From NCBI RefSeq assembly GCF_002216855.1, contig NZ_CP022355.1:62001-126000 (forward strand): a DNA stretch of 64,000 nt, given 5' to 3'. The position numbers and the translations under genes are program-made. Below the pieces are notes generated by a model. That model was given only the letters and a program-made list of their open reading frames with translations, did not search any database and was not told where the DNA came from. Source of the DNA: Paraphotobacterium marinum (GTDB taxonomy: Bacteria > Pseudomonadota > Gammaproteobacteria > Enterobacterales > Vibrionaceae). Position 1 is the stretch's first letter. Each line of letters starts with the position of its first letter. Shown here piece by piece: positions 17,771 through 28,184 of this stretch.

Positions 17771-18007
17771 TTACTCAGAAGCATTAACAACGTAGTCAAT
17801 AGCAGCTTGTACAGTTGTAATTTTTTCAGCTTCTTCATCAGGAATTTCTGTATCAAATTCCTCTTCTAAAGCCATTACTAATTCAACTGTATCTAGAGAA
17901 TCAGCCCCTAAATCATCAACAAAAGATGCTTCATTTTTTACTTCAGCTTCATCAACACCAAGTTGTTCTACGATGATTTTTTTTACACGTTCTTCTATGT
18001 TGCTCAT
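17771..18007 (-). CDS. acpP: Acyl carrier protein
   Basis: AcpP carries growing acyl chains on a 4'-phosphopantetheine arm. The 78-residue acidic protein has the attachment Ser37 in [22 protein letters not shown]. It lies downstream of fabG with a 151-base gap, which may hold its own promoter, and has a strong terminator. Confidence 0.98.
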   Translation of the reverse strand: MSNIEERVKKIIVEQLGVDEAEVKNEASFVDDLGADSLDTVELVMALEEEFDTEIPDEEAEKITTVQAAIDYVVNASE

Positions 18008-18158
18008 AATTTTATTAATTCCTTCAATTTTTCGCTTTCACGATAAACATAAGTTTTGATTGTACATTATAGCAATTTTAATTGCTATTAAAAAGTGTAT
18101 ATTCGTATATATATTAGAACTATTATGAAAAAAAATAAATTTTTTTAAAATAATTCTT

Positions 18159-18893
18159 TTATATCATATACATTCCACCATTAACATGTAATGTTTCACC
18201 AGTTATGTAACTAGCCCCATCACTTGCTAAAAAAGATACGACAGCTGCTATTTCTTCAGTACTACCAAGTCGACCCGCAGGCACTGAAGCAAGTGTATTT
18301 TTTTTCTGTTCTTCGGTTAATGCATTAGTCATGTCAGTAGCAATAAAACCCGGAGCAACAGTATTAACCGTGATGCCTCTTGATGCAACTTCACGAGCTA
18401 ATGACTTAGAAAAGCCAACAACTCCTGCTTTTGCAGCCGCATAGTTTGCCTGTCCTGCATTACCCATAGTACCCACAACGGATCCAATGTTAATAATGCG
18501 TCCAAATCTGTTTTTCATCATCGGTCTCAACACACTTTTAGATAATTTGAAAATAGATGTTAAGTTAGTTTGAATGATATCATTCCATTCAGTATCGCTC
18601 ATTCTCATTAAAAGATTATCTCTCGTAATGCCGGCATTATTGACTAACGTCGTTATATTACCATAATTCGTTTTAATTGTTTCTAGGACATTAGCTATTG
18701 AATCACTATCAGTTACATCTAATTTAAAGGCACATCCTGATTCCCCTAAATAGCCCGAAATGACATCTGCCCCTCTTTCAGATGTCGCCGTTCCAACAAC
18801 AAAAAAGCCATCCTTAACTAACCTTTCTGCAATTGCTCGTCCAATACCTCTTGTAGCACCAGTTACTAATGCAATTTTTTTTATTTCATTCAT
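18159..18893 (-). CDS. fabG: 3-oxoacyl-[acyl-carrier-protein] reductase
   Basis: FabG reduces beta-ketoacyl-ACP with NADPH. The 244-residue SDR enzyme shows TGATRGIG (residues 11-18), NNAG (LVNNAGITRDNLLMRM), the catalytic Ser (NIGSVVGTMG) and YxxxK (ANYAAAKAG), and the family-typical end ITGETLHVNGGMYM. It follows fabD by 21 bases. Confidence 0.98.
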   Translation of the reverse strand: MNEIKKIALVTGATRGIGRAIAERLVKDGFFVVGTATSERGADVISGYLGESGCAFKLDVTDSDSIANVLETIKTNYGNITTLVNNAGITRDNLLMRMSDTEWNDIIQTNLTSIFKLSKSVLRPMMKNRFGRIINIGSVVGTMGNAGQANYAAAKAGVVGFSKSLAREVASRGITVNTVAPGFIATDMTNALTEEQKKNTLASVPAGRLGSTEEIAAVVSFLASDGASYITGETLHVNGGMYMI

Positions 18894-18914
18894 AAGTTTT
18901 CCTATTAATTCATA

Positions 18915-19838
18915 TTACAAGGAATTAAGTGATGCTAAATCATTAACAGCATGTAAGTTTAATTCTTTAGCTATTCTTTTATTTAAACCGGTTAAAACTT
19001 TACCAGGACCCATTTCAACAACACTATCTACTCCGCAAGAAGCAAGAAGTTCAATTGTTTCGATCCACCTCACAGGATTGTATAATTGTTTAATCAGTGA
19101 CTGCTTAATATCAGCTATTTCAGTATTGCTTTTGCAATCGTAGTTCTGAATTACGGGAATTTTTGGATTAAGAAATTCAATTTTATCTAACTCTGCAATC
19201 AATTTTTCCGCAGCAGGTTTCATTAAAATACAATGAGAGGGAACAGATACTGGTAACATTAAAGCTCTCTTAGCTCCCATTTCCTTACAAACTTTATTTG
19301 CTTTCTCAACTGCTTCGATATTACCTGCTATAACTATTTGTCCTGGAGCATTAAAATTAACAGGGGCAACAACACTTTTATCATTTGATGCTTGATTGCA
19401 AGCATCCATGATATTTTCTGTAGAGAGTCCAATAATAGCAGACATTGCACCAACACCAGCAGGAACAGCCTCTTGCATGAAACGTCCTCTCTGCTCTACT
19501 AAAGCTATGCCATCTTTAAAAGAGATAGAATCAGCACAAACTAGTGCAGAATATTCTCCTAAACTATGCCCCGCTAAATAATCAGGCATTGGTTTATTTA
19601 AGTGCTTCCAAACTCGCCATATAGCAACTGAAGAGGCTAAGAGAATTGGTTGTGTTCTAAAAGTTTCATTCAATTTATCGAGAGGTCCGTTAACAGTCAG
19701 CGACCATAAGTCATAACCAACCACCTCAGATGCTTCTGAAAAAGTATCACGAAAAATTTGATGATTCTGAGATAGCTCAGAGAGCATACCTAAAGATTGC
19801 GAACCCTGACCAGGAAAAACTATTGCTAATTTATTCAT
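18915..19838 (-). CDS. fabD: Malonyl-CoA--ACP transacylase
   Basis: FabD moves malonyl from CoA to ACP. The 307-residue protein has the oxyanion motif GQGSQ (10-14), nucleophile Ser92 in GHSLGEYSALV, Arg in QRGRFMQEA, the catalytic His in VSVPSHCILMKPA and EMGPGKVLTGL. It lies 12 bases after fabH in the fatty-acid cluster. Confidence 0.97.
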   Translation of the reverse strand: MNKLAIVFPGQGSQSLGMLSELSQNHQIFRDTFSEASEVVGYDLWSLTVNGPLDKLNETFRTQPILLASSVAIWRVWKHLNKPMPDYLAGHSLGEYSALVCADSISFKDGIALVEQRGRFMQEAVPAGVGAMSAIIGLSTENIMDACNQASNDKSVVAPVNFNAPGQIVIAGNIEAVEKANKVCKEMGAKRALMLPVSVPSHCILMKPAAEKLIAELDKIEFLNPKIPVIQNYDCKSNTEIADIKQSLIKQLYNPVRWIETIELLASCGVDSVVEMGPGKVLTGLNKRIAKELNLHAVNDLASLNSL

Positions 19839-19850
19839 TTTATCTCCGTT

Positions 19851-20810
19851 TTAAAATTTTACTAAAGCTGAGCCCCAAGTAAACCCCCCGCCAAAGGCTT
19901 CAAGCAAGAGCAACTGATTTTTTTTAATTTTATTATTTCTGACGCCTTCGTCTAACGCAGTTGGGATCGTGGCGGCAGAGGTATTCCCGTATCGGTCCAA
20001 ATTAATCATAACTTGTTCAAGAGGCAAATCTAATTTTTTTGCTGTGGCTTGGATAATTCTTAAATTAGCTTGATGAGGAACCAGCCAGTCTAAGTCATTA
20101 TTAGATAAACCGTTAAGTTTAAGAGTGTCTGTGACTAATTTTGATAGTTTTTGGACAGCCATTTTCATGACCGCATTTCCAGTCATTGACAACCAATCAT
20201 CATTATTGAAAGGCTTGTCGTGTTGAACATTATTTACACTTAGTAAATCCCCGTATTGTCCATCAGCATTTATGTGAGTAGATAAAATTCCTGCTTCTTC
20301 ACTTGACTCAAGAATCGCAGCACCAGCCCCATCACCAAAAAGGATTATAGTTGAACGATCTTTAGGGTTACACATATGGGCTAGTCTATCACTTCCAATA
20401 ATTAAAGCTTTTTTTACAACTCCAGACTTTATATATTGATCGGCAACACTCAAAGCATACACAAAACCAGAACATGCAGCTCCAATATCAAATGCAATAC
20501 ATTCTTTTATACCCAATCTTGCGTGCACTTCACATGCGGATGAAGGAAAGGCTTTAGATGAGCTGGAAGTAGCAACTATTATCAAATCAATATCATTTTT
20601 ATCAATTCCAGAATATGAGATTGCATTTAATGCAGCTTCATATCCCATCAAAGAAACAGTTTCTTCTGAATTAGCTATTCTTCTTTCTTTGATTCCTGTT
20701 CTTGAAAAAATCCATTCATCTGATGTATCAACCATTTTTTCTAAATCAGAGTTGGTTCTGATATTTTTAGGGAAATAACTACCTGTGCCAATTATTCTGC
20801 TATATTTCAC
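19851..20810 (-). CDS. fabH: 3-oxoacyl-[acyl-carrier-protein] synthase III
   Basis: FabH condenses acetyl-CoA with malonyl-ACP to start fatty-acid synthesis. The 319-residue protein has the catalytic triad Cys113 ([11 protein letters not shown]), His ([10 protein letters not shown]) and Asn ([11 protein letters not shown]). It starts 12 bases after plsX. As no fabF is present in this cluster, elongation must use a FabB or FabF encoded elsewhere. Confidence 0.97.
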   Translation of the reverse strand: MKYSRIIGTGSYFPKNIRTNSDLEKMVDTSDEWIFSRTGIKERRIANSEETVSLMGYEAALNAISYSGIDKNDIDLIIVATSSSSKAFPSSACEVHARLGIKECIAFDIGAACSGFVYALSVADQYIKSGVVKKALIIGSDRLAHMCNPKDRSTIILFGDGAGAAILESSEEAGILSTHINADGQYGDLLSVNNVQHDKPFNNDDWLSMTGNAVMKMAVQKLSKLVTDTLKLNGLSNNDLDWLVPHQANLRIIQATAKKLDLPLEQVMINLDRYGNTSAATIPTALDEGVRNNKIKKNQLLLLEAFGGGFTWGSALVKF

Positions 20811-20822
20811 AATATAACCTTC

Positions 20823-21833
20823 CTATAGTTGTTTTAATTTTAGTCTTGTCTCTATTTTTTGAGGTATATTTTGTTGAACCTCTGACATTGTTTCAATTAT
20901 AGCATTTCTAAATGCTTCTTCATTTGCAGAACCATGACTTTTTACAATAACATTTTTTAAACCTAACATAATTGCACCATTATAATAATCAGGATTAAAG
21001 CTCTTAACGTTTTTAAACAAGTAACTTGCAATTAATCTTTTCAAAAAAGGTTGTTTATCATCATAAAGTGCATTTTTTATAAACTGCCTTGCTAAACCCT
21101 CACTTGATTTTAATACAATATTACCAATGAAACCATCGCATACAATTAAGTCAACTTTCCCATCATATATTTCATTACCTTCTATAAAGCCGTAAAATTC
21201 AATATTTGTTATTTTTTTTATTAAATTTGCTGCTTCTTGTATATATGTAGGACCAGATTTGCACTCTTTTCCTAAGTTTAGTATACCGACACTTACAGTA
21301 CCTTTTTTTTTTGTTTCTATTAAAGTTGTCGCCATTAACGCAAACTGATACAGTTTATTTGCATTTGAACTGAAGTTTGCTCCTAAATCTATCATCCAAC
21401 TTTTTCTTGAGTTAAAGGTCGGTAACAATGATATTAATGCTGGTCTTTTGATGTCAGGGATGGTTTGAATGTAATTATTAGTTAAAGCCATCAGCGCTTT
21501 GGTACTTCCAGCTGTAACACATGCGTCTGCTTTACCAACCGCCACAAGCTCAATAGTTTTAGACATTGAAGAGTTGATTTTCCCTTGTTTGAGCTGTTTA
21601 TAAAAAGTATTGAACTCAATATTTTCTTCTTCAAATTTTTGACAATTAATGATTTCTATATTGTTATGCCTAATAATATTTAAATTCAAATCACTAAAAG
21701 TTTTAATGATTTTTTTTGAATCACCTACCAAAATAAAATTTGTTTCAGTATTATTAAGCAGAACATGATAAAAGGCAGGAATCGTTACTGATAGTCCGTT
21801 ATCCCCGCTCATTGTATCAATAGCTATAATCAT
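20823..21833 (-). CDS. plsX: Phosphate acyltransferase PlsX
   Basis: PlsX converts acyl-ACP to acyl-phosphate, the donor for PlsY in phospholipid synthesis. The 336-residue protein opens with IAIDTMSGDNGLSVTIPA (usually DAMGGD, here DTMSGD) and has VTAGSTKALM, MIDLGANF, and CDGFIGNIVLKSSEGLA. It contains an in-frame A10 run (positions 21303-21312) coding for TKKKGT, which is useful evidence that long homopolymers can be read correctly here. Confidence 0.94.
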   Translation of the reverse strand: MIIAIDTMSGDNGLSVTIPAFYHVLLNNTETNFILVGDSKKIIKTFSDLNLNIIRHNNIEIINCQKFEEENIEFNTFYKQLKQGKINSSMSKTIELVAVGKADACVTAGSTKALMALTNNYIQTIPDIKRPALISLLPTFNSRKSWMIDLGANFSSNANKLYQFALMATTLIETKKKGTVSVGILNLGKECKSGPTYIQEAANLIKKITNIEFYGFIEGNEIYDGKVDLIVCDGFIGNIVLKSSEGLARQFIKNALYDDKQPFLKRLIASYLFKNVKSFNPDYYNGAIMLGLKNVIVKSHGSANEEAFRNAIIETMSEVQQNIPQKIETRLKLKQL

Positions 21834-21856
21834 CCTTGAAAGGAAGCCTAAGAAAT

Positions 21857-22027
21857 TTACTTATTAATTACTTTAACGCCACGGTAGTATCCGTCAGCTG
21901 TAACATTATGTCTTAAGTGTGTTTCACCGCTATTAGTGTCCACGGAAGTTGCACTACTAGTAAGTGCATCATGTGAACGACGCATACCACGTTTTGAACG
22001 AGTTTTCTTGTTTTTTTGAACAGCCAT
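21857..22027 (-). CDS. rpmF: 50S ribosomal protein L32
   Basis: A 56-residue basic protein starting [20 protein letters not shown], the classic L32 N-terminus, and ending [11 protein letters not shown]. It lies between yceD (19 bases upstream) and plsX (23 bases downstream), the conserved yceD-rpmF-plsX order. Confidence 0.97.
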   Translation of the reverse strand: MAVQKNKKTRSKRGMRRSHDALTSSATSVDTNSGETHLRHNVTADGYYRGVKVINK

Positions 22028-22046
22028 TAACCTAACCTCTTCAGTT

Positions 22047-22580
22047 TTATTTTTTTAAATCTTGCTTCAAACTTTCTAGTACATTAAATGGATTAGGTTT
22101 GGAATCTTCTTTTGGAATTTCTCCAAAAGTCATCTGATTACTATTAACCTTACAATCTTTTATTTCATGCATTGGAATTTGAGGCAACCCAATTATAAAT
22201 TCATCTTCAATTATTTGAACCAAATCAATATTACTATATTCATCAAGTTCAATGAGTTCATATCTCTCAGGATAATCTTCAGTTTGATCTGAAATATTAT
22301 ATATAGGAGTATAACAAAACTCAATATTACAAACAAAATTAAAAAACTCATTGCATCTTTGACAACATAATTCAAAACATGCACTTGCACTACCTTTTAT
22401 AATTGGTAATTTTTGCTCGTCATAAAAAAAATCAAGGCGAACATTTGCATCTCCCATGATTTTGGGTGATGAACAGTTTAATCTTGTCAAAAACTTTTTA
22501 TCTAATATCCCTTTATAATTAAAGCCTTTCAATGCTGCTTTAATGGGATCTATTTTTAATGGTATTTTTACATTTTGCAT
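22047..22580 (-). CDS. yceD: YceD/DUF177 family protein (23S rRNA accumulation protein)
   Basis: A 177-residue DUF177 protein; the family is needed for normal 23S rRNA levels in some bacteria. It has the characteristic Cys cluster ([13 protein letters not shown], about residues 67-79) and the acidic [24 protein letters not shown] stretch. It heads the rpmF-plsX-fab cluster; rluC ends 24 bases upstream on the same strand. Confidence 0.92.
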   Translation of the reverse strand: MQNVKIPLKIDPIKAALKGFNYKGILDKKFLTRLNCSSPKIMGDANVRLDFFYDEQKLPIIKGSASACFELCCQRCNEFFNFVCNIEFCYTPIYNISDQTEDYPERYELIELDEYSNIDLVQIIEDEFIIGLPQIPMHEIKDCKVNSNQMTFGEIPKEDSKPNPFNVLESLKQDLKK

Positions 22581-22604
22581 AGGTGATGGATTCTATCCTC
22601 CTAA

Positions 22605-23585
22605 TTACAAATAGTCAAAGGAATTTTTTTTTGCAATGTCATTCAATGATGATAGTTTATCTAAAACTTTAGTAAGCCCAATATCTAAAGGTGCTTTTAT
22701 AACTAGCATTTCATTTATAGGAGGGTAGAAGAACTCCAACTCCATTGCATGCAAAAACATCCTATCCAAACCCATTTTTTTCATTTGTACATCAAACTCA
22801 TGATCTCCATATCTATTATCATTAGCTATGGGATGCCCTTCTGATAAACAATGAACTCTAATTTGGTGGGTCCTTCCTGTGATTGGACTAGCTTCAATAA
22901 AAGTTGCATTTTCGAATTCTTTTATAACTTTTACTCGTGTTACAGATTTTTTGCCCATAGGATCAACTTTAACAACGCTATTAATTTCATTTTTGTATAA
23001 TGGCTTATTTATAATCTTATTTGAACGGTCCCAATTACCTTTTACCAGAGCTACGTATGTTTTTCTAATATTTTTTATTCGAAATTGCTCTTGGATACTC
23101 CTTAGAAAAGAGCGTTTTTTGGCTATCATTAAAATACCAGAAGTATCCCTATCAATACGATGAATCAATTCTAAATACTTTAAATCTGTTCTTGAAACTC
23201 TCAATGACTCTATTAAGCCAATATTGATTCCACTACCTCCATGAACCGCCAGTCCTGAAGGTTTGTTAATTACGAGAATATTCGAATCTTCATACAAAAC
23301 TTTATTATTTAAATTTTTAATAATTTCTAAGTTCTGGTAAGAATGAATACTGTTCTTTTCTTCTATTTTTAAAGGTGGCACTCTTACTATGTCACCTATA
23401 CTTAATTTAAATGATGGTTTTACTCTTTTTTTATTAACTCTCACTTCGCCTTTACGTATAATTCTATAAATCAAAGTTTTGGGTACAGTCTTTAAGAAAT
23501 TAATCAAAAAATTATCAATTCTCTGATGTAATTGATTTTCATCAATTGTAATAAATTGTACTTTTTTAGCTTTACTGATTTTCAT
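22605..23585 (-). CDS. rluC: 23S rRNA pseudouridine synthase RluC
   Basis: RluC makes pseudouridines 955, 2504 and 2580 in 23S rRNA. The 326-residue protein has an N-terminal S4 domain (QRIDNFLINFLKTVPKTLIYRIIRKGEVRVNKKRV, about 20-55) and the catalytic motif HRIDRDTSGILMIAKK. The ITGRTHQIRVHCL motif is also present. It is divergent from rne as in E. coli. An in-frame A9 run codes its end. Confidence 0.95.
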   Translation of the reverse strand: MKISKAKKVQFITIDENQLHQRIDNFLINFLKTVPKTLIYRIIRKGEVRVNKKRVKPSFKLSIGDIVRVPPLKIEEKNSIHSYQNLEIIKNLNNKVLYEDSNILVINKPSGLAVHGGSGINIGLIESLRVSRTDLKYLELIHRIDRDTSGILMIAKKRSFLRSIQEQFRIKNIRKTYVALVKGNWDRSNKIINKPLYKNEINSVVKVDPMGKKSVTRVKVIKEFENATFIEASPITGRTHQIRVHCLSEGHPIANDNRYGDHEFDVQMKKMGLDRMFLHAMELEFFYPPINEMLVIKAPLDIGLTKVLDKLSSLNDIAKKNSFDYL

Positions 23586-23887
23586 GCAATCATATATCTA
23601 CCATTTAAAAATTAACAAATTATTATAATATTAACATTGTATCTATCGCAAATTAAATTGTTTTGGTACAATATGGAATATATCATCAAAGGAATAAGTT
23701 TGATGGATTCATGAAATACCAAGTAAGCAGCAAATGGCGTAAGACTTATAATTTTGTGAAAAGAAAAATCAATACAATAACTATTATACTTTAAATATTT
23801 TATGTTTTAATAGCCGAGAGGCTCCCTTTCATAACCATTATCTTAAAATAGTTATTATTTAACGAACGAATTTTTAGAGAAAACATA
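23586..23887 (+). promoter_or_regulatory. rluC/rne divergent region and likely rne 5' leader
   Basis: A 302-base gap. In E. coli the rne leader lets RNase E control its own mRNA. Visible here are a TACAAT -10-like box near 23667, a GAGA (GNRA-type) tetraloop hairpin AGCC/GGCT at 23812-23823, and a broken stem around 23831-23855 (ATAAC-x-ATT with AAT-x-GTTAT). The leader role is inferred from position and hairpins only. Confidence 0.4.
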
Positions 23888-26512
23888 ATGAAGAGAATGT
23901 TGATTAACGCAACTCAAAAAGAAGAGTTGCGAGTCGCATTAGTTGATGGCCAAAAACTATACGACTTAGATATTGAAAATGCTGGATATGAATCAAAAAA
24001 AGCAAACATTTATAAAGGAATTGTAACTAGAGTCGAGCCTAGTTTAGAAGCAGCTTTTGTAAATTATGGAGCCGATAGACATGGCTTCTTACCCCTTAAA
24101 GAAATATCAAAAGATAATTTTCCAGAAAATTACACTTATCAAGGGAGACCGAATATAAAAGATATTTTATCAGAAGGTCAAGAACTCATCATACAAGTTG
24201 ATAAGGAAGAAAGAGGTAACAAAGGTGCAGCACTAACAACATTTATATCTCTAGCTGGTAGCTATTTAGTTTTAATGCCCAATAATCCTCGCGCTGGGGG
24301 CATATCAAGAAGAATTGAGGGTAATGAAAGAATCGCATTGAAAGATGCCTTAAATGAATTACGACTTCCTCTAGGAATGGGTTTAATTGTTAGAACTGCT
24401 GGAGTTGGAAAATCTTCTGAAGAGTTGTCATGGGATTTAAATATCTTAATAAATCACTGGAATGCAATTAAAGAAGCTTCTAAAAATCACACAGCACCAT
24501 TTCTCATACATCAAGAAAGTAACGTAATTGTTCGAGCGATTCGAGATTATTTGAGAAGAGATATTGGCGAAGTAATTGTTGATAGCCCAAAATTTTTCAA
24601 AAAAACAAAGGAACATGTTGCACTTGTCAGACCAGACTTTATATCAAAAATTAAAAGATATAACAATGAAGTTCCTCTGTTTACTCATTATCAAATTGAA
24701 AATCAAATCGAATCTGCTTTCCAAAGAGAAGTTAACCTACCGTCTGGTGGCTCAATTGTTATAGACCCTACAGAAGCACTTACCTCAATAGATATTAATT
24801 CAGCACGATCGACTAAGGGTGTTGATATTGAAGAAACAGCACTTCAAACAAATCTAGAGGCTTCTGAAGAAATAGCTCGCCAGCTTAGATTGAGAGATTT
24901 GGGTGGTTTGGTTGTCATTGATTACATTGATATGACACCTTTAAAAAATCAAAGAGAAGTGGAAAATAGATTAAAAGATGCTGTACAAATAGACCGAGCT
25001 AGAATCCAAATTGGACGAATCTCTAAATTTGGCTTATTAGAGATGTCAAGACAACGCCTGAGTCCTTCTTTAGCTGAAGCAAGTCACCATGTATGTCCAA
25101 GATGCAAAGGCACAGGTGTTGTTCGGGATAATAATTCATTATCTTTATCAATTCTACGATTACTAGAAGAAGAAGCTATTAAAGAAAAAACATCCCAGGT
25201 TGTTGCAGTCGTTCCAACTGTAATTGCTTCATATTTATTAAATGAAAAAAGAAAATCTATTCTACATATTGAAAAACTTCATAATGTTAAACTAGTAATA
25301 TCTCCAACTTCTTCATTTGAAACACCAAATTTTGAAATTTTCAGAATAAGAACGGGAGAAGAAAATAATGTTTTATCTTACAAAATCCCTAACTATTTAG
25401 AACAATTTAACCGCGAAGAAAATCTTGAAAGTTCACTTGAAAATCATAACTCAAAAGTGAAAGAAGAACCTGTTCTCAATGGCATTGCTCATACCCCTGA
25501 TTCTGGTGCTATTAATAAGAGTGATTCAGGCAATATATTTAGCAAGTTCTTAAAAAAATTATCCAATATTTTTCAAGCGAATACTCAACCAGTAAATAAT
25601 TCTAAAGTCACTACTGACAACCTATCACCTAAAGTTAATAGAAATACGAATGTAAGGAAATCTAATAATAGATCAGACTCCCCAATTAAGAAAAAAGTTG
25701 TTCCAAAACATAGCGAGTTAGAGATTCAAAATAAGAAAAATATTCCTGAAAAAAGTAAAGACACCCAGTTTCAGAAAAATAAGCCTACCTCTACCAATAA
25801 AACAAAAGAAAGGCGCGAACAAAGAAAGCTGGATAAAAAAATTCGTGTAGAAAAAAAGTTGAAATTACAAAACAAGAAAAAATAAACAATTTAGAAAAGC
25901 CAAACCAAAACAAATCTGATAAAGCTCCTAAATCAGATCAAGCTCAAATACAATTATCCAAACAAAAAATATTAAAGGCAAAAACAGAAAAACAATCGAG
26001 AGAAGAACCAATAGAAACCGTATTCCCAAAAATGCAGTATATGCCACTGATTTAGCTTTTGGAAGAGTAGTAAGCACCTACATTACGCACCCATACGGAT
26101 TCAAGGAACGCAAAACTAGATTCAAGAAAAAAGATAAAATGGCTGTTTGTTTCCCAGAGTTAGCTATAGGAAGGATTATGCCATGTAATTATGAAAAAGA
26201 TAAAATATTATCAAACATTCATGCAAAAGAAACTGAGGTCATTCACAATAATTTTTTGAAAAAGTGGAATTAAAAGAAGAAAAATTTCTCGACAATACCC
26301 ACGTTTCTCATACTAAATTAAACTATGACTCGGGTATTTTAAGAGGGAAAAACTCTGCTCAATCTGAAATGACGAAGCCCGTCACAATTGATGATGAGAT
26401 AGAAATAACAACTTTAACTCAAATTGAAGCCAACCCTTTCAAACAATCTGAAGTTAATTTTAAGCCAGGTGGAAGTCAATTTTATACCGAGCACTCTTCA
26501 TCTGATAATTAA
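23888..26512 (+). CDS. rne: Ribonuclease E, intact catalytic half; C-terminal half broken by three -1 frameshifts
   Basis: RNase E is the membrane-associated endonuclease of the degradosome. The first 665 residues are open and hold the S1 domain, the DNase I-like site ([20 protein letters not shown] and [10 protein letters not shown] with the two metal Asp) and the Zn-link CPRCKGTG. The frame then breaks at an A7 run (25851-25857). Continuations lie in successive frames: a Lys/Gln-rich stretch, then [17 protein letters not shown] to [15 protein letters not shown], then a stretch ending at 26512 with SEMTKPV, reminiscent of the family's C-terminus. A second base is missing between about 25964 and 26010, a third in the T6 run at 26252-26257. 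Restoring all three gives about 875 residues. Confidence 0.88.
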
Positions 26513-26531
26513 ATCGTACCAAATAAATAAT

Positions 26532-26553
26532 GGGTTATACTTAGGTATAACCC
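26532..26553 (+). terminator. Hairpin after rne
   Basis: A 9-bp perfect stem GGGTTATAC/GTATAACCC with a 4-base loop, 19 bases after the last rne codon. The downstream TCTC is not a good U-tract, so it may protect or end the mRNA inefficiently. Confidence 0.55.
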
Positions 26554-26577
26554 TCTCAATAAACCTTAATTATAACA

Positions 26578-28140
26578 ATGACCAATCAGATATTTAAAGC
26601 CAGTAAATCTCAAATAAAAACAGATATTTTATCAGGACTAACTGTCGCAATGGCCTTAATACCAGAGGCTGTTGCTTTTGCTTTCGTTGCTGGAGTATCA
26701 CCAACTATTGGACTTTATGGCGCATTTTTCATGGGTATAATGTCATCTATATTTGGTGGCAGACCGGGGATGATCTCAGGGGCAACTGGTGCTATTGCTG
26801 TAGTGATAGTCAGCTTAGTTCATAACCACGGTATAGAGTATTTATTTGCTGCCCTTCTCTTAGCTGGTATATTTCAAATGTTATTTGGAATTTTTAAACT
26901 TGGTAAATTTATTAGGTTAGTGCCGTATCCGGTTGTAATTGGTTTTGTTAACGGATTAGCTATTGTCATTTTTCTAGCTCAAATAAATCAATTTCGTGAA
27001 ATGTCACCAAGCGGAAAAATGCATTGGATGGATACACATAACCTTTTAATAATGCTTAGCCTTGTAATGCTTACCATTGCAATAATTCAGCTAGTTCCTA
27101 AAATTACAAAAAAAATACCACCTGCATTAGTTGCAATTGTAACAGTTACATTAATTGTATATTTTTCGAACATTCCCACAAAGACGGTGTTAGATTATTT
27201 AATTAATATGAGTGGTAATCCTAATATCTCTCTTCAAAGTAACTTACCATCTTTTCATATTCCAAATGTAAATGTGAATTTTGATACGCTAATAATAATT
27301 TTACCATATTCATTAATTATTGCCTCTGTTGGACTCATAGAATCACTTTTAACACTATCCCTCATAGACGACTTAACTGAAACTAGAGGTCAAAGTAACA
27401 AGGAGTGTAAAGGTCAAGGACTTGGGAATATTGCTTGTTCATTTTTTGGGGGCATGGGTGGATGTGCTATGATTGGGCAATCGATGATTAATATAAAGTC
27501 TGGTGGTCGAACTCGTTTATCGGGTATTGTAGCTGCTATCGTCTTTTTAATTTTTATTTTATTTGGATCAAAAATTATTGAAACAATTCCCATTGCTGCC
27601 CTTGTTGGTGTGATGTTTGTTGTTGTTTATAATACCTTCGAATGGAGTAGTTTCCAACTTGTAAAAAAAGTTCCTAAAAGTGATTTCTTTCTTATTTTGG
27701 CTGTTACTTTTCTGACAGTCATATTTGACTTGGCAATTGCTGTTATTTCTGGGATTATTATTGCTTCACTTCAATTTTGTTGGAAACAATCAAAAAACAT
27801 TTATGCTTCATCCAGCTTATCAGATGATCAAGCCAAGAAAACATATAAAATACATGGTCCTTTATTCTTTGGTTCAACCCATGCATTCAAGGACATATTT
27901 TCATTTAACCAAGATCCTAATACGATATTAATTGACTTTAGTCACTCAAGAGTATGTGACCAGTCTGGTGTCGAGGCTTTGGTTTTCATCTCTAAAAAAT
28001 ATAACGATAGAAGTAAAAAATTAAAGCTAAAACACCTCAGTTCAGAATGTAGATTACTTCTTAAAAAATTTGATGTTGAGTGTGAAGCAGATCTTTTAGA
28101 AGATCCCACATATAAAATTGCTTCTGATGTACTAGATTAA
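26578..28140 (+). CDS. SulP family anion transporter with STAS domain
   Basis: A 520-residue inner-membrane SulP/SLC26-type transporter (sulfate, bicarbonate or dicarboxylate; substrate not readable). It has about 10-12 hydrophobic segments, the family opening TDILSGLTVAMALIPEAVAFAFVAGVSPTIGLY, and a C-terminal STAS domain (about residues 430-515; ILIDFSHSRVCDQSGVEALVF). The start at 26578 lacks an obvious ribosome site. It lies alone between rne and cobO. Confidence 0.9.
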   Translation: MTNQIFKASKSQIKTDILSGLTVAMALIPEAVAFAFVAGVSPTIGLYGAFFMGIMSSIFGGRPGMISGATGAIAVVIVSLVHNHGIEYLFAALLLAGIFQMLFGIFKLGKFIRLVPYPVVIGFVNGLAIVIFLAQINQFREMSPSGKMHWMDTHNLLIMLSLVMLTIAIIQLVPKITKKIPPALVAIVTVTLIVYFSNIPTKTVLDYLINMSGNPNISLQSNLPSFHIPNVNVNFDTLIIILPYSLIIASVGLIESLLTLSLIDDLTETRGQSNKECKGQGLGNIACSFFGGMGGCAMIGQSMINIKSGGRTRLSGIVAAIVFLIFILFGSKIIETIPIAALVGVMFVVVYNTFEWSSFQLVKKVPKSDFFLILAVTFLTVIFDLAIAVISGIIIASLQFCWKQSKNIYASSSLSDDQAKKTYKIHGPLFFGSTHAFKDIFSFNQDPNTILIDFSHSRVCDQSGVEALVFISKKYNDRSKKLKLKHLSSECRLLLKKFDVECEADLLEDPTYKIASDVLD

Positions 28141-28184
28141 ATACCTGTAAAGAATTTTTAAATTTAAAAAAATAAGGCAATAAC

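Noticed and set aside
26264-26512. Separate 82-residue gene after rne
   Set aside because: It joins upstream sequence through one missing T in a T6 run and fits the RNase E tail, so it is treated as part of rne.
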